A stretch of 64,000 nucleotides of DNA from Microcebus murinus (Eukaryota; Chordata; Mammalia; Primates; Cheirogaleidae). Shown one piece after another: positions 22,899 through 33,931 of the stretch (positions are counted from its first letter, which is position 1; each line of letters opens with the position of its first letter). The position numbers and the translations under genes were made by a program. The notes beneath the pieces are model-generated. The model was not told where the DNA came from. It did not search any database and saw nothing but the letters and a program-made list of their open reading frames with translations. The stretch is taken from positions 61,007,622 to 61,071,621 of the forward strand of contig NC_134120.1 of assembly GCF_040939455.1 (NCBI RefSeq). The letters run 5' to 3'.

Positions 22899-25299
22899 CT
22901 AACTGTCACCCTACCCCTTACCCAGCCCGTCTCCTCTGCCCCTGCCTGACGCACTCCTCCCCGGCCAGGCCCGTCACTGTCCTGGGCCCCCGCCTGACCG
23001 GCTCCTCCCCGCCCGGCCTGTCACCGTCCTCTGCCCCTGCCTGACATGCTCCTTCCCGCCCGGCCTCTCACCGTCCTCGGCCCCTGCCTGACCGGCTCCT
23101 CCGTCGCCTGGGCCTTCCAAGGGCTTGGTGTGGAGGCTGCTTCCAGGAAGCCCTCCAGAAACCCGGCAGCAGGGTGGCCGCAGCAGTCTCCAGCAGCCTT
23201 CCCTAAGTCGAGTGCGGGGGACGTGCCCCCGCTGTGCCGCGGGGGGCCCAGCCTGGTGTCTTCCCTGAGGCCCTGCGGCTGCCGGCTGGGGCTGCCGCTC
23301 CCCGCGAGGGGAGAGCCGCGGAGGTGGGGACCGCCTCCTGATGGGGACGTACGTACACGCAGCTCTCCACGTCGGATCCCGGGGCTCTCTGTCCTGCCCG
23401 AAGGCCCAGCGGGCCTGCGGGTCCTTAGAGTGGCAAAAACATCCGAAAGCTGAGACTGAGGGTCCGGTGGGTGTCTGCACTTTTGTGCTGGGCACCCCAG
23501 GGAGGCCCGGGGGCTGGCTGGACAACGTGGTCTGCTGGGCGGGGGGGGGGGTTGGAGGAGCAACTGATGCCCTTTGCACCTTGGGTAGCAAGAGTCTGAG
23601 GTGTCTCTGAGCCCTGTGCCATATCCGGGGGGGGGGGGGCGCGGGGGGGAGGAGGAGGAGGAGGAGGAGGTGGGAAGGGCCGGGGCATGCAGTCCTGTTC
23701 CCGGGGTGGCACGGCAAGTGGCTTCTTCCACAGGCTGCTTGGCCTGGGCTCCCTGCACCTGGGCCTTTGGGGGACTGGCCCTGTGCTTGCCAACACTTCC
23801 TGCAGGGACCCAGAGCTGGGAGGTGGCATCTCTCAGCCCTGGGTCGGGCAGAGCCCCAGCGGGCCATGCCCACAACCTCTCTCAGCACCGGTCCCCCAGA
23901 AGGCTCCTTTGGGACCAGGATTCTCTTGCGGTGACTCTTTAAGGTCTGGCCCCTGGATGGAGGGGCACCAGGAGTAGAGGAGCAGGAAGGGGAAGGGGGT
24001 GGCCATGCGAGGGGACACTTTGAGGCCAAGTCCCAGCTTCAGCCTGATCCTCCTGGGAACCCCGCTCGGAGACAAGGAGCCGGGCTTCGCATTCCCACAG
24101 CAGCCAGTCGTGGGCTGAGGACACCTGGGGCCTTGGGAACTCCCTGGCTTCTCCTTGGTTTAACATCTAGAGCTGCTTGTGAATCGGGCCGCCACACACA
24201 CCCGAGTGCAGGTGTCTTCCGCACAGACTGCGGGCCTCGCTCTTCTGAACGCCGCTAGCTCGCCACCCACCCACGGGTGAACCTGGTCAGGGTGCTTTCT
24301 CTCGGGGGCAGACTCTTTTCCGGGCGGGCTACCGGTGTCTCTGTTTGCTCGTTTCTTTCTTCCATTTCGGGAAAGGCTTCCTTGCTGGGTGTGGAAATCT
24401 CCTATGCCTTCCCTCGCCTATTCTGTCAGCTTTCAAATTCTCTTTCAGTTGCCACCCTCACAGATGGATTAGGAAACTCTTTCCGGTGCACTCATTAGTG
24501 AAATGACCTCAATGAAGCTGGAATCCAATATCTAATGGCCGATTTTTAGCGAGTCCACACGCCAGGGTGGTCGGGGTCCAATGCAGCCCCGGCCAGGCCC
24601 AGGCCCCTTGGACCGGGCCACAGGAGGACACAGAGGAGGGTCCCGGCCCCCACGAAGCGGTGCCGGCGGTTCTCCACGGGCTTGGGCGTTTTCCAGAGGT
24701 AGGAGATGGAGGGGACTGATTTCTTCAGCGCCCCACAAACCACGCCACCCCACCCCACCCATGGGACACATCCCCAGAGAGAGACGCCCCATACACTGGC
24801 TCCCCTCCCCCTTGCGCTGTGCCCCAGCCCTGGCCCGGGGGAATAGGCGGCAGCCCACCCACAGGGCGAGGGGGGGCACAGCTGAAAGGGGTTGTGGGGG
24901 AGGGCGGCCCCTGGCTGGGGTCAAAGGGCGCGCGCGTGCGCAGTCAGCGTCAGCGGCTGCGACGCGCTGGGGGTGGGCAGCGGGTAGGTGAAGGAGGCCG
25001 GGCGAGGAGACGAGGGGGGCTGGGAGGGCTCCACCTTGGCGAGTCCAGCCGTGGAGGCGCATCTTGTGTGAGTGTGAGTGAGTGTGAGTGTGTGTGTGTG
25101 TATAGAGAGACAGCCCCCCGCCCCGCCCCGCCCATCACCCCCGTCCCTGGGAGCCCACGGGACCCGGCCGGCGAACTCAACAGGCCCGGCCCGGCGCGGG
25201 GCCTGGGGCGGGAGGCGGCGGCGGCGGCGGCGGCGGCGGCGGGGCGAAAGCGCAGAGAGGCTCGGCTTCTTGAGCGGGGCAGGGGCGCCCTCCGCCGCC

Positions 25300-25420
25300 G
25301 TCTAGGGCCACACCACCCTCAACGCCCCCGATCTCGTCTGGTCTCGGAAGCTAAGCAGGGTCGGGCCCGGTCAGTACTTGGATGGGAGACCGCCTGGGAA
25401 TACCGGGTGCCACAGGCTGC
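25300..25420 (+). rRNA. 5S ribosomal RNA, B type, copy 7
   Basis: Identical to copy 6. It has the longest upstream GGC tract (9 repeats, 60 bases before the start). T21 terminator at 25424-25444. The spacer upstream has a private sgctgcgac variant (cagcggctgcgacgc near 24952) where other B units have cagcggcggcgacgc. Confidence 0.9.
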
Positions 25421-26254
25421 TTCTTTTTTTTTTTTTTTTTTTTTGCCTCTTGTTCTGTCCCCTTTCTGGGAGCGCGGCGGCGGCCCGGGGTGGGGGTGAC
25501 CCCAACCCTCAGCGCCCGCCGCGGTGCCTGGCGCCCCAGCCCGCACCGTGGGGCCTCCTCTTGTCCCAAGCCGCGACACCGCCGCCACGCGGCAGCATGC
25601 GTGGCATCTGGACTGTCAGGTCTCAGACCAAAGGTCTGCTCTGTGGGAACCGACACGCTGGAGAAAACCTTGAGAGTCTGAGAGGGGAGGGAGTTCCAGA
25701 AGAAGGCCAGGATGTCATTTTGAGGGAGTATGTGACCAGAACTCGTCCCGTTGCTTTTGGGGGTTCTATGGGCTCCACGCAGGAATCTTTGGTGGTGGCA
25801 CCTGATGTTGGGGGATCCGGAGTCACACCCAGACCTGCTCCACAGGCCTCCTTTTACTTTTCTCTTCGGATTCATTATTTTTAAAAAGTGTCTCTTACCT
25901 CTATGATTGCATTTTCTTTTCTCTCTCTTTTCAAGCAGATGATGGGAGTACAAGTATTCAGGTGACATGTGTTGCCCGTGCACCCCTCCCCCCTGTGTTC
26001 TCATTCATATACCTCTCATGTTGTTCCAGCGTATTGTGGGGGTACCAGTGTTAAGGTCGGGTACAGTTGCCCTCTCCAAGCCTCCCCCCTGGGGTCAGAG
26101 CTTCAAGTGCGCCCATCCCCCAGTCGGTGCGCACCCACCCCATTCCTAATGGATGTGGATGCCCATCGCCTCCCCCCACCCGCCCGACACCCACCCGATG
26201 AAGGTGATTCCTCTCCGTCCACTTAGGTGTCCATCCGTTCGTACCAATTTGCTG

Positions 26255-26476
26255 GTGAGCGCGCTCACGTGGTGCTCGTGTGTCCATTCTTGGGATACCT
26301 GGCTTACTGGAACGGGTTCCAGCTCTGGCCAGGAGAACACGAGAGGCGCCCTCTCACCGCTGCTCCTCACAGCCGAATGGCACTCCGTGGTGTCCACGCG
26401 CCACATTTTATTAATGCACTCCTGGATGGATGGGCACTCGGGTCGCTTCCACGTCTTTGCGATTGTGAATTGTGCC
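26255..26476 (-). mobile_element. L1 LINE 3'-end fragment (after 5S copy 7)
   Basis: B-type version, same as 19102-19323. Confidence 0.6.
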
Positions 26477-28875
26477 CTAACTGTCACCCTACCCCTTACC
26501 CAGCCCGTCTCCTCTGCCCCTGCCTGACGCACTCCTCCCCGGCCAGGCCCGTCACTGTCCTGGGCCCCCGCCTGACCGGCTCCTCCCCGCCCGGCCTGTC
26601 ACCGTCCTCTGCCCCTGCCTGACATGCTCCTTCCCGCCCGGCCTCTCACCGTCCTCGGCCCCTGCCTGACCGGCTCCTCCATCGCCTGGGCCTTCCAAGG
26701 GCTTGGTGTGGAGGCTGCTTCCAGGAAGCCCTCCAGAAACCCGGCAGCAGGGTGGCCGCAGCAGTCTCCAGCAGCCTTCCCTAAGTCGAGTGCGGGGGAC
26801 GTGCCCCCGCTGTGCCGCGGGGGGCCCAGCCTGGTGTCTTCCCTGAGGCCCTGCGGCTGCCGGCTGGGGCTGCCGCTCCCCGCGAGGGGAGAGCCGCGGA
26901 GGTGGGGACCGCCTCCTGATGGGGACGTACGTACACGCAGCTCTCCACGTCGGATCCCGGGGCTCTCTGTCCTGCCCGAAGGCCCAGCGGGCCTGCGGGT
27001 CCTTAGAGTGGCAAAAACATCCGAAAGCTGAGACTGAGGGTCCGGTGGGTGTCTGCACTTTTGTGCTGGGCACCCCAGGGAGGCCCGGGGGCTGGCTGGA
27101 CAACGTGGTCTGCTGGGCGGGGGGGGGGGGTTGGAGGAGCAACTGATGCCCTTTGCACCTTGGGTAGCAAGAGTCTGAGGTGTCTCTGAGCCCTGTGCCA
27201 TATCCGGGGGGGGGGGCGCGGGGGGGAGGAGGAGGAGGAGGAGGAGGTGGGAAGGGCCGGGGCCTGCAGTCCTGTTCCCGGGGTGGCACGGCAAGTGGCT
27301 TCTTCCACAGGCTGCTTGGCCTGGGCTCCCTGCACCTGGGCCTTTGGGGGACTGGCCCTGTGCTTGCCAACACTTCCTGCAGGGACCCAGAGCTGGGAGG
27401 TGGCATCTCTCAGCCCTGGGTCGGGCAGAGCCCCAGCGGGCCATGCCCACAACCTCTCTCAGCACCGGTCCCCCAGAAGGCTCCTTTGGGACCAGGATTC
27501 TCTTGCGGTGACTCTTTAAGGTCTGGCCCCTGGATGGAGGGGCACCAGGAGTAGAGGAGCAGGAAGGGGAAGGGGGTGGCCATGCGAGGGGACACTTTGA
27601 GGCCAAGTCCCAGCTTCAGCCTGATCCTCCTGGGAACCCCGCTCGGAGACAAGGAGCCGGGCTTCGCATTCCCACAGCAGCCAGTCGTGGGCTGAGGACA
27701 CCTGGGGCCTTGGGAACTCCCTGGCTTCTCCTTGGTTTAACATCTAGAGCTGCTTGTGAATCGGGCCGCCACACACACCCGAGTGCAGGTGTCTTCCGCA
27801 CAGACTGCGGGCCTCGCTCTTCTGAACGCCGCTAGCTCGCCACCCACCCACGGGTGAACCTGGTCAGGGTGCTTTCTCTCGGGGGCAGACTCTTTTCCGG
27901 GCGGGCTACCGGTGTCTCTGTTTGCTCGTTTCTTTCTTCCATTTCGGGAAAGGCTTCCTTGCTGGGTGTGGAAATCTCCTATGCCTTCCCTCGCCTATTC
28001 TGTCAGCTTTCAAATTCTCTTTCAGTTGCCACCCTCACAGATGGATTAGGAAACTCTTTCCGGTGCACTCATTAGTGAAATGACCTCAATGAAGCTGGAA
28101 TCCAATATCTAATGGCCGATTTTTAGCGAGTCCACACGCCAGGGTGGTCGGGGTCCAATGCAGCCCCGGCCAGGCCCAGGCCCCTTGGACCGGGCCACAG
28201 GAGGACACAGAGGAGGGTCCCGGCCCCCACGAAGCGGTGCCGGCGGTTCTCCACGGGCTTGGGCGTTTTCCAGAGGTAGGAGATGGAGGGGACTGATTTC
28301 TTCAGCGCCCCACAAACCACGCCACCCCACCCCACCCATGGGACACATCCCCAGAGAGAGACGCCCCATACACTGGCTCCCCTCCCCCTTGCGCTGTGCC
28401 CCAGCCCTGGCCCGGGGGAATAGGCGGCAGCCCACCCACAGGGCGAGGGGGGGCACAGCTGAAAGGGGTTGTGGGGGAGGGCGGCCCCTGGCTGGGGTCA
28501 AAGGGCGCGCGCGTGCGCAGTCAGCGTCAGCGGCGGCGACGCGCTGGGGGTGGGCAGCGGGTAGGTGAAGGAGGCCGGGCGAGGAGACGAGGGGGGCTGG
28601 GAGGGCTCCACCTTGGCGAGTCCAGCCATGGAGGCGCATCTTGTGTGAGTGTGAGTGAGTGTGAGTGTGTGTGTGTGTGTATAGAGAGACAGCCCCCCGC
28701 CCCGCCCCGCCCATCACCCCCGTCCCTGGGAGCCCACGGGACCCGGCCGGCGAACTCAACAGGCCCGGCCCGGCGCGGGGCCTGGGGCGGGAGGCGGCGG
28801 CGGCGGCGGCGGCGGCGGGGCGAAAGCGCAGAGAGGCTCGGCTTCTTGAGCGGGGCAGGGGCGCCCTCCGCCGCC

Positions 28876-28996
28876 GTCTAGGGCCACACCACCCTCAACG
28901 CCCCCGATCTCGTCTGGTCTCGGAAGCTAAGCAGGGTCGGGCCCGGTCAGTACTTGGATGGGAGACCGCCTGGGAATACCGGGTGCCACAGGCTGC
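28876..28996 (+). rRNA. 5S ribosomal RNA, B type, copy 8
   Basis: Same B haplotype as copies 6 and 7. The terminator is shortened to T14 (29000-29013), still well above the four T needed for Pol III. This is the last B-type 5S; its own spacer changes to C type near 30.85 kb. Confidence 0.9.
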
Positions 28997-29823
28997 TTCT
29001 TTTTTTTTTTTTTGCCTCTTGTTCTGTCCCCTTTCTGGGAGCGCGGCGGCGGCCCGGGGTGGGGGTGACCCCAACCCTCAGCGCCCGCCGCGGTGCCTGG
29101 CGCCCCAGCCCGCACCGTGGGGCCTCCTCTTGTCCCAAGCCGCGACACCGCCGCCACGCGGCAGCATGCGTGGCATCTGGACTGTCAGGTCTCAGACCAA
29201 AGGTCTGCTCTGTGGGAACCGACACGCTGGAGAAAACCTTGAGAGTCTGAGAGGGGAGGGAGTTCCAGAAGAAGGCCAGGATGTCATTTTGAGGGAGTAT
29301 GTGACCAGAACTCGTCCCGTTGCTTTTGGGGGTTCTATGGGCTCCACGCAGGAATCTTTGGTGGTGGCACCTGATGTTGGGGGATCCGGAGTCACACCCA
29401 GACCTGCTCCACAGGCCTCCTTTTACTTTTCTCTTCGGATTCATTATTTTTAAAAAGTGTCTCTTACCTCTATGATTGCATTTTCTTTTCTCTCTCTTTT
29501 CAAGCAGATGATGGGAGTACAAGTATTCAGGTGACATGTGTTGCCCGTGCACCCCTCCCCCCTGTGTTCTCATTCATATACCTCTCATGTTGTTCCAGCG
29601 TATTGTGGGGGTACCAGTGTTAAGGTCGGGTACAGTTGCCCTCTCCAAGCCTCCCCCCTGGGGTCAGAGCTTCAAGTGCGCCCATCCCCCAGTCGGTGCG
29701 CACCCACCCCATTCCTAATGGATGTGGATGCCCATCGCCTCCCCCCACCCGCCCGACACCCACCCGATGAAGGTGATTCCTCTCCGTCCACTTAGGTGTC
29801 CATCCGTTCGTACCAATTTGCTG

Positions 29824-30045
29824 GTGAGCGCGCTCACGTGGTGCTCGTGTGTCCATTCTTGGGATACCTGGCTTACTGGAACGGGTTCCAGCTCTGGCCA
29901 GGAGAACACGAGAGGCGCCCTCTCACCGCTGCTCCTCACAGCCGAATGGCACTCCGTGGTGTCCACGCGCCACATTTTATTAATGCACTCCTGGATGGAT
30001 GGGCACTCGGGTCGCTTCCACGTCTTTGCGATTGTGAATTGTGCC
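29824..30045 (-). mobile_element. L1 LINE 3'-end fragment (after 5S copy 8)
   Basis: B-type version; last copy before the spacer changes to C type. Confidence 0.6.
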
Positions 30046-30836
30046 CTAACTGTCACCCTACCCCTTACCCAGCCCGTCTCCTCTGCCCCTGCCTGACGCA
30101 CTCCTCCCCGGCCAGGCCCGTCACTGTCCTGGGCCCCCGCCTGACCGGCTCCTCCCCGCCCGGCCTGTCACCGTCCTCTGCCCCTGCCTGACATGCTCCT
30201 TCCCGCCCGGCCTCTCACCGTCCTCGGCCCCTGCCTGACCGGCTCCTCCATCGCCTGGGCCTTCCAAGGGCTTGGTGTGGAGGCTGCTTCCAGGAAGCCC
30301 TCCAGAAACCCGGCAGCAGGGTGGCCGCAGCAGTCTCCAGCAGCCTTCCCTAAGTCGAGTGCGGGGGACGTGCCCCCGCTGTGCCGCGGGGGGCCCAGCC
30401 TGGTGTCTTCCCTGAGGCCCTGCGGCTGCCGGCTGGGGCTGCCGCTCCCCGCGAGGGGAGAGCCGCGGAGGTGGGGACCGCCTCCTGATGGGGACGTACG
30501 TACACGCAGCTCTCCACGTCGGATCCCGGGGCTCTCTGTCCTGCCCGAAGGCCCAGCGGGCCTGCGGGTCCTTAGAGTGGCAAAAACATCCGAAAGCTGA
30601 GACTGAGGGTCCGGTGGGTGTCTGCACTTTTGTGCTGGGCACCCCAGGGAGGCCCGGGGGCTGGCTGGACAACGTGGTCTGCTGGGCGGGGGGGGGGGTT
30701 GGAGGAGCAACTGATGCCCTTTGCACCTTGGGTAGCAAGAGTCTGAGGTGTCTCTGAGCCCTGTGCCATATCCGGGGGGGGGGGCGCGGGGGGGAGGAGG
30801 AGGAGGAGGAGGAGGTGGGAAGGGCCGGGGCATGCA

Positions 30837-30916
30837 GTCCTGTTCCCGGGGTGGCACGGCAAGTGGCTTCTTCCACAGGCTGCTTGGCCTGGGCTCCCTG
30901 CACCTGGGCCTTTGGA
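30837..30916. other. B/C unit recombination junction
   Basis: B markers (tatccggggg, gcgcgggggg, gcatgcag) continue to 30836. From 30916 onward every diagnostic base is C type: ggaggaccgg instead of gggggactgg, then cgctctgagac, gaatcgcgccgcc and the shorter GGC tract. The exchange therefore lies in an 80-base interval of otherwise shared sequence. Confidence 0.8.
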
Positions 30917-32066
30917 GGACCGGCCCTGTGCTTGCCAACACTTCCTGCAGGGACCCAGAGCTGGGAGGTGGCATCTCTCAGCCCTGGGTCGGGCAGAGCC
31001 CCAGCGGGCCATGCCCACAACCTCTCTCAGCACCGGTCCCCCAGAAGGCTCCTTTGGGACCAGGATTCTCTTGCGGTGACTCTTTAAGGTCTGGCCCCTG
31101 GATGGAGGGGCACCAGGAGTAGAGGAGCAGGAAGGGGAAGGGGGTGGCCATGCGAGGGGACACTTTGAGGCCAAGTCCCAGCTTCAGCCTGATCCTCCTG
31201 GGAACCCCGCTCTGAGACAAGGAGCCGGGCTTCGCATTCCCACAGCAGCCAGTCGTGGGCTGAGGACACCTGGGGCGTTGGGAACTCCCTGGCTTCTCCT
31301 TGGTTTAACATCTAGAGCTGCTTGTGAATCGCGCCGCCACACACACCCGAGCGCAGGTGTCTTCCGCACAGACTGCGGGCCTCGCTCTTCTGAATGCCGC
31401 TAGCTCGCCACCCACCCACGGGTGAACCTGGTCAGGGTGCTTTCTCTCAGGGGCAGACTCTTTTCCGGGCGGGCTACCGGTGTCTCTGTTTGCTCGTTTC
31501 TTTCTTCCATTTCGGGAAAGTCTTCCTTGCTGGGTGTGGAAATCTCCTATGCCTTCCCTCGCCTATTCTGTCAGCTTTAAAATTCTCCTTCAGTTGCCAC
31601 CCTCACAGATGGATTAGGAAACTCTTTCCGGTGCACTCATTAGTGAAATGACCTCCAGGAAGCTGGAATCCAATATCTAATGGCCGATTTTTAGCGAGTC
31701 CACACGCCAGGGTGGTCGGGGTCCAAAGCAGCCCCGGCCAGGCCCAGGCCCCTTGGACTGGGCCACAGGAGGACACGGAGGAGGGTCCCGGCCCCCACGA
31801 AGCGGTGCCGGCAGTTCTCCACGGGCTTGGGCGTTTTCCAGAGGTAGGAGATGGAGGGGACTGATTTCTTCAGCGCCCCCCAAACCACGCCACCCCACCC
31901 CACCCATGGGACACATCCCCAGAGAGAGACGCCCCATACACTGGCTGTGCCCCAGCCCTGGCCCGGGGGAATAGGCGGCAGCCCACCCACAGGGCGAGGG
32001 GGGGGCGCAGCTGAAAGGGGTTGTGGGGGAGGGCGGCCCCTGGCTGGGGTCAAAGGGCGAGCGTCC

Positions 32067-32078
32067 CGCGCGTGCGCA
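32067..32078 (-). promoter_or_regulatory. NRF1-type motif (C type)
   Basis: cgcgcgtgcgca on +, so TGCGCACGCGCG on the minus strand, lies about 330-340 bases before the 5S at 32408. Every complete C spacer repeats it; in those near 43696 and 51452 it is extended by two extra GC dinucleotides. Confidence 0.4.
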
Positions 32079-32371
32079 GTCAGCGGCAGCGACGCGCTGG
32101 GGGTGGGCAGCGGGTAGGTGAAGGAGGCCGGGCGAGGAGGCGAGGGGGGCTGGGAGGGCTCCACCTTGGCGAGTCCAGCCGTGGAGGCGCATCTTGTGTG
32201 AGTGTGAGTGAGTGTGAGTGTGTGTGTGTGTGTATAGAGAGACAGCCCCCCACCCCGCCCCGCCCCGCCCATCACCCCCGTCCCTGGGAGCCCGCGGGAC
32301 CCGGCCGGCCCGGCCCCGCCCGGCGCGGGGCCTGGGGCGGGAGGCGGCGGCGGGGAAGCCCAGAGAGGCTC

Positions 32372-32388
32372 GGCTTCTCGAGCGGGGC
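32372..32388 (+). promoter_or_regulatory. Possible upstream D-box-like element of 5S
   Basis: ggcttctcgagcggggc at -36 to -20 from the 5S start resembles, imperfectly, the mammalian 5S upstream D box (ggctcttggggc) at a similar place. It is conserved in all units; A and B read cttcttgagc. Recognition is from memory and the match is partial. Confidence 0.3.
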
Positions 32389-32407
32389 AGGGGCGCCCTC
32401 CGCCGCC

Positions 32408-32528
32408 GTCTAGGGCCACACCACCCTGAACGCCCCCGATCTCGTCTGGTCTCGGAAGCTAAGCAGGGTCGGGCCTGGTTAGTACTTGGATGGGAGACCG
32501 CCTGGGAATACCGGGTGCCACAGGCTGC
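32408..32528 (+). rRNA. 5S ribosomal RNA, C type, copy 9
   Basis: Full-length 121 bases. Box A, intermediate element (cctggt) and box C all match canonical, so the internal promoter looks competent. Differences from canonical mammalian 5S are C6G, T12C, G27C, A42G and ccac for ctgt at 111-114, plus the 3' end. In helix I, A5 faces C114 and G6 faces A113, two adjacent mismatches. T21 terminator at 32532-32552. It is the closest of the three types to a functional gene, yet not canonical. Confidence 0.92.
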
Positions 32529-33111
32529 TGCTTTTTTTTTTTTTTTTTTTTTCTTGCCTCTTGTTCTGTCCCCTTTCTGGGAGCGCGGCGGCGGCCCGGG
32601 GTGGGGGTCACCCCCACCCTCAGCGCCCGCGCCGTGCCTGGCGCCCCAGCCCGCACCGTGGGGCCTCCTCTTGTCCCAAGCCGCGACACCGCCGCCACGC
32701 GGCAGCATGCGTGGCATCTGGACTGTCAGGTCTCAGACCAAAGGTCTGCTCTGTGGGAACCGACACGCTGGAGGAAACCTTGAGAGTCTGAGAGGGGAGG
32801 GAGTTCCAGAAGAAGGCCAGGATGTCATTTTGAGGGAGTATGTGACCAGAACTCGTCCCGTTGCTTTTGGGGTTCTATGGGCTACACGCAGGAATCTTTG
32901 GTGGTGGCACCTGATGTTGGGGGATCCGGAGTCACACCCAGACCTGCTCCACAGGCCTCCTTTTACTTTTCTCTTCGGATTCATTATTTTTAAAAAGTGT
33001 CTCTTACCTCTAGGATTGCATTTTCTTTTCTCTCTCTTTTCAAGCAGATGATGGGAGTACAAGTATTCAGGTGACATGTGTTGCCCGTGCCGCCCTCCCC
33101 CCTGTGTTCTT

Positions 33112-33440
33112 TTTTTTTTTTTTTGAGACAGAGTCTCGTTTTGCTGCCCAGGCTAGAGTGAGTGCCATGGCGTCAGCCTAGCTCACAGCAACCTCAATCT
33201 CCGGGCTCAAGCAATCCTGCTGCCTCAGCCTCCCGAGTAGTTGGGACTACAGGCATGCACCACCACGCCCGGCTGTGTTTTTCTATATATATTAGTTGGC
33301 CAATTAATTTCTTTCTATTTTTAGTAGAGACGGGGTCTCGCTCTTGCTCAGGCTGGTTTCGAACTCCTGACCTGGAGCAATCCGCCCGCCTCGGCCTCCC
33401 AGAGAGCTAGGATTACAGGCGTGAGCCACCGCGCCCGGCC
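33112..33440 (-). mobile_element. Alu SINE, lemur type, insertion 2 (after 5S copy 9)
   Basis: A 329-base Alu in reverse orientation: poly-T first, gagacagagtctcg, the lemur linker in complement (tatatatattagttggccaa), ending gcgcccggcc. Target duplication ccccctgtgttctt at 33098-33111 and 33441-33454. A and B units show the unoccupied site (for example 3177-3192 and 18834-18849). It is independent of insertion 1, lying at a different place and in the opposite orientation. Confidence 0.95.
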
Positions 33441-33709
33441 CCCCCTGTGTTCTTATTCATATACCTCTCATGTTGTTCCAGCGTATTGTGGGGGTACCAA
33501 TGTTAAGGTCGGGTGCCTTGCCCTCTCCAAGCCTCCCCCCTCGGGTCAGAGCTTCAAGTGCGCCCATCCCCCAGTCGGTGCGCACCCACCCCATGCCTAA
33601 TGGATGTGTATGCCCCTCCCCTCCCCCCACCCGCCCGCCCGACACCCACCCGATGAAGGTGATTCCTCTCTGTCCACTTAGGCGTCCATCCGTTCGTACC
33701 AATTTGCTG

Positions 33710-33931
33710 GTGAGCGCGCTCACGTGGTGCTCGTGTGTCCATTCTTGGGATACTTGGCTTCCTGGAACGGGTTCCAGCTCTGGCCAGGAGAACACGAGAG
33801 GCGCCCTCTCACCGCTGCTCCTCACAGCCGAATGGCACTCCGTGGTGTCCACGCGCCACATTTTATTGATGCACTCCTGGATGGATGGGCACTCGGGTCG
33901 CTTCCACGTCTTTGGGATTGTGAATTGTGCC
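33710..33931 (-). mobile_element. L1 LINE 3'-end fragment (after 5S copy 9)
   Basis: C-type version, with the gtgagcgcgctcac palindrome at its left end, cttcctgg at about 33768 and ttgatgcactcctgg in the middle. Confidence 0.6.

Larger units (their letters stand above)
18147..30850 (+). repeat. Tandem 5S rDNA block B (Alu-free units)
   Basis: Units start at 18147, 21722, 25300 and 28876, with periods 3575, 3578, 3576 and 3532; the last is a B/C hybrid. Both Alu target sites are unoccupied, giving the shorter period. B-specific marks are gacgtacgtacac (about 19771), ggatcccgggg, a degraded telomere-like tract and an expanded GGC repeat. Units alternate for small variants: ggggcatgcag in spacers 6 and 8 against ggggcctgcag in 5 and 7. 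Stretches between 5S, L1 fragment and G-rich tracts show no gene. Confidence 0.9.

Noticed and set aside
31677..32717. A 346-codon minus-strand reading frame that recurs in several C units (also 39426, 47182, 54937, 58821).
   Set aside because: It runs antisense through the 5S and its T-run (giving poly-Lys), the GT tract (Thr-His repeats) and spacer. It breaks in C units where the T-run differs by one base, and is not conserved in A or B. It is open only because the DNA is GC-rich.
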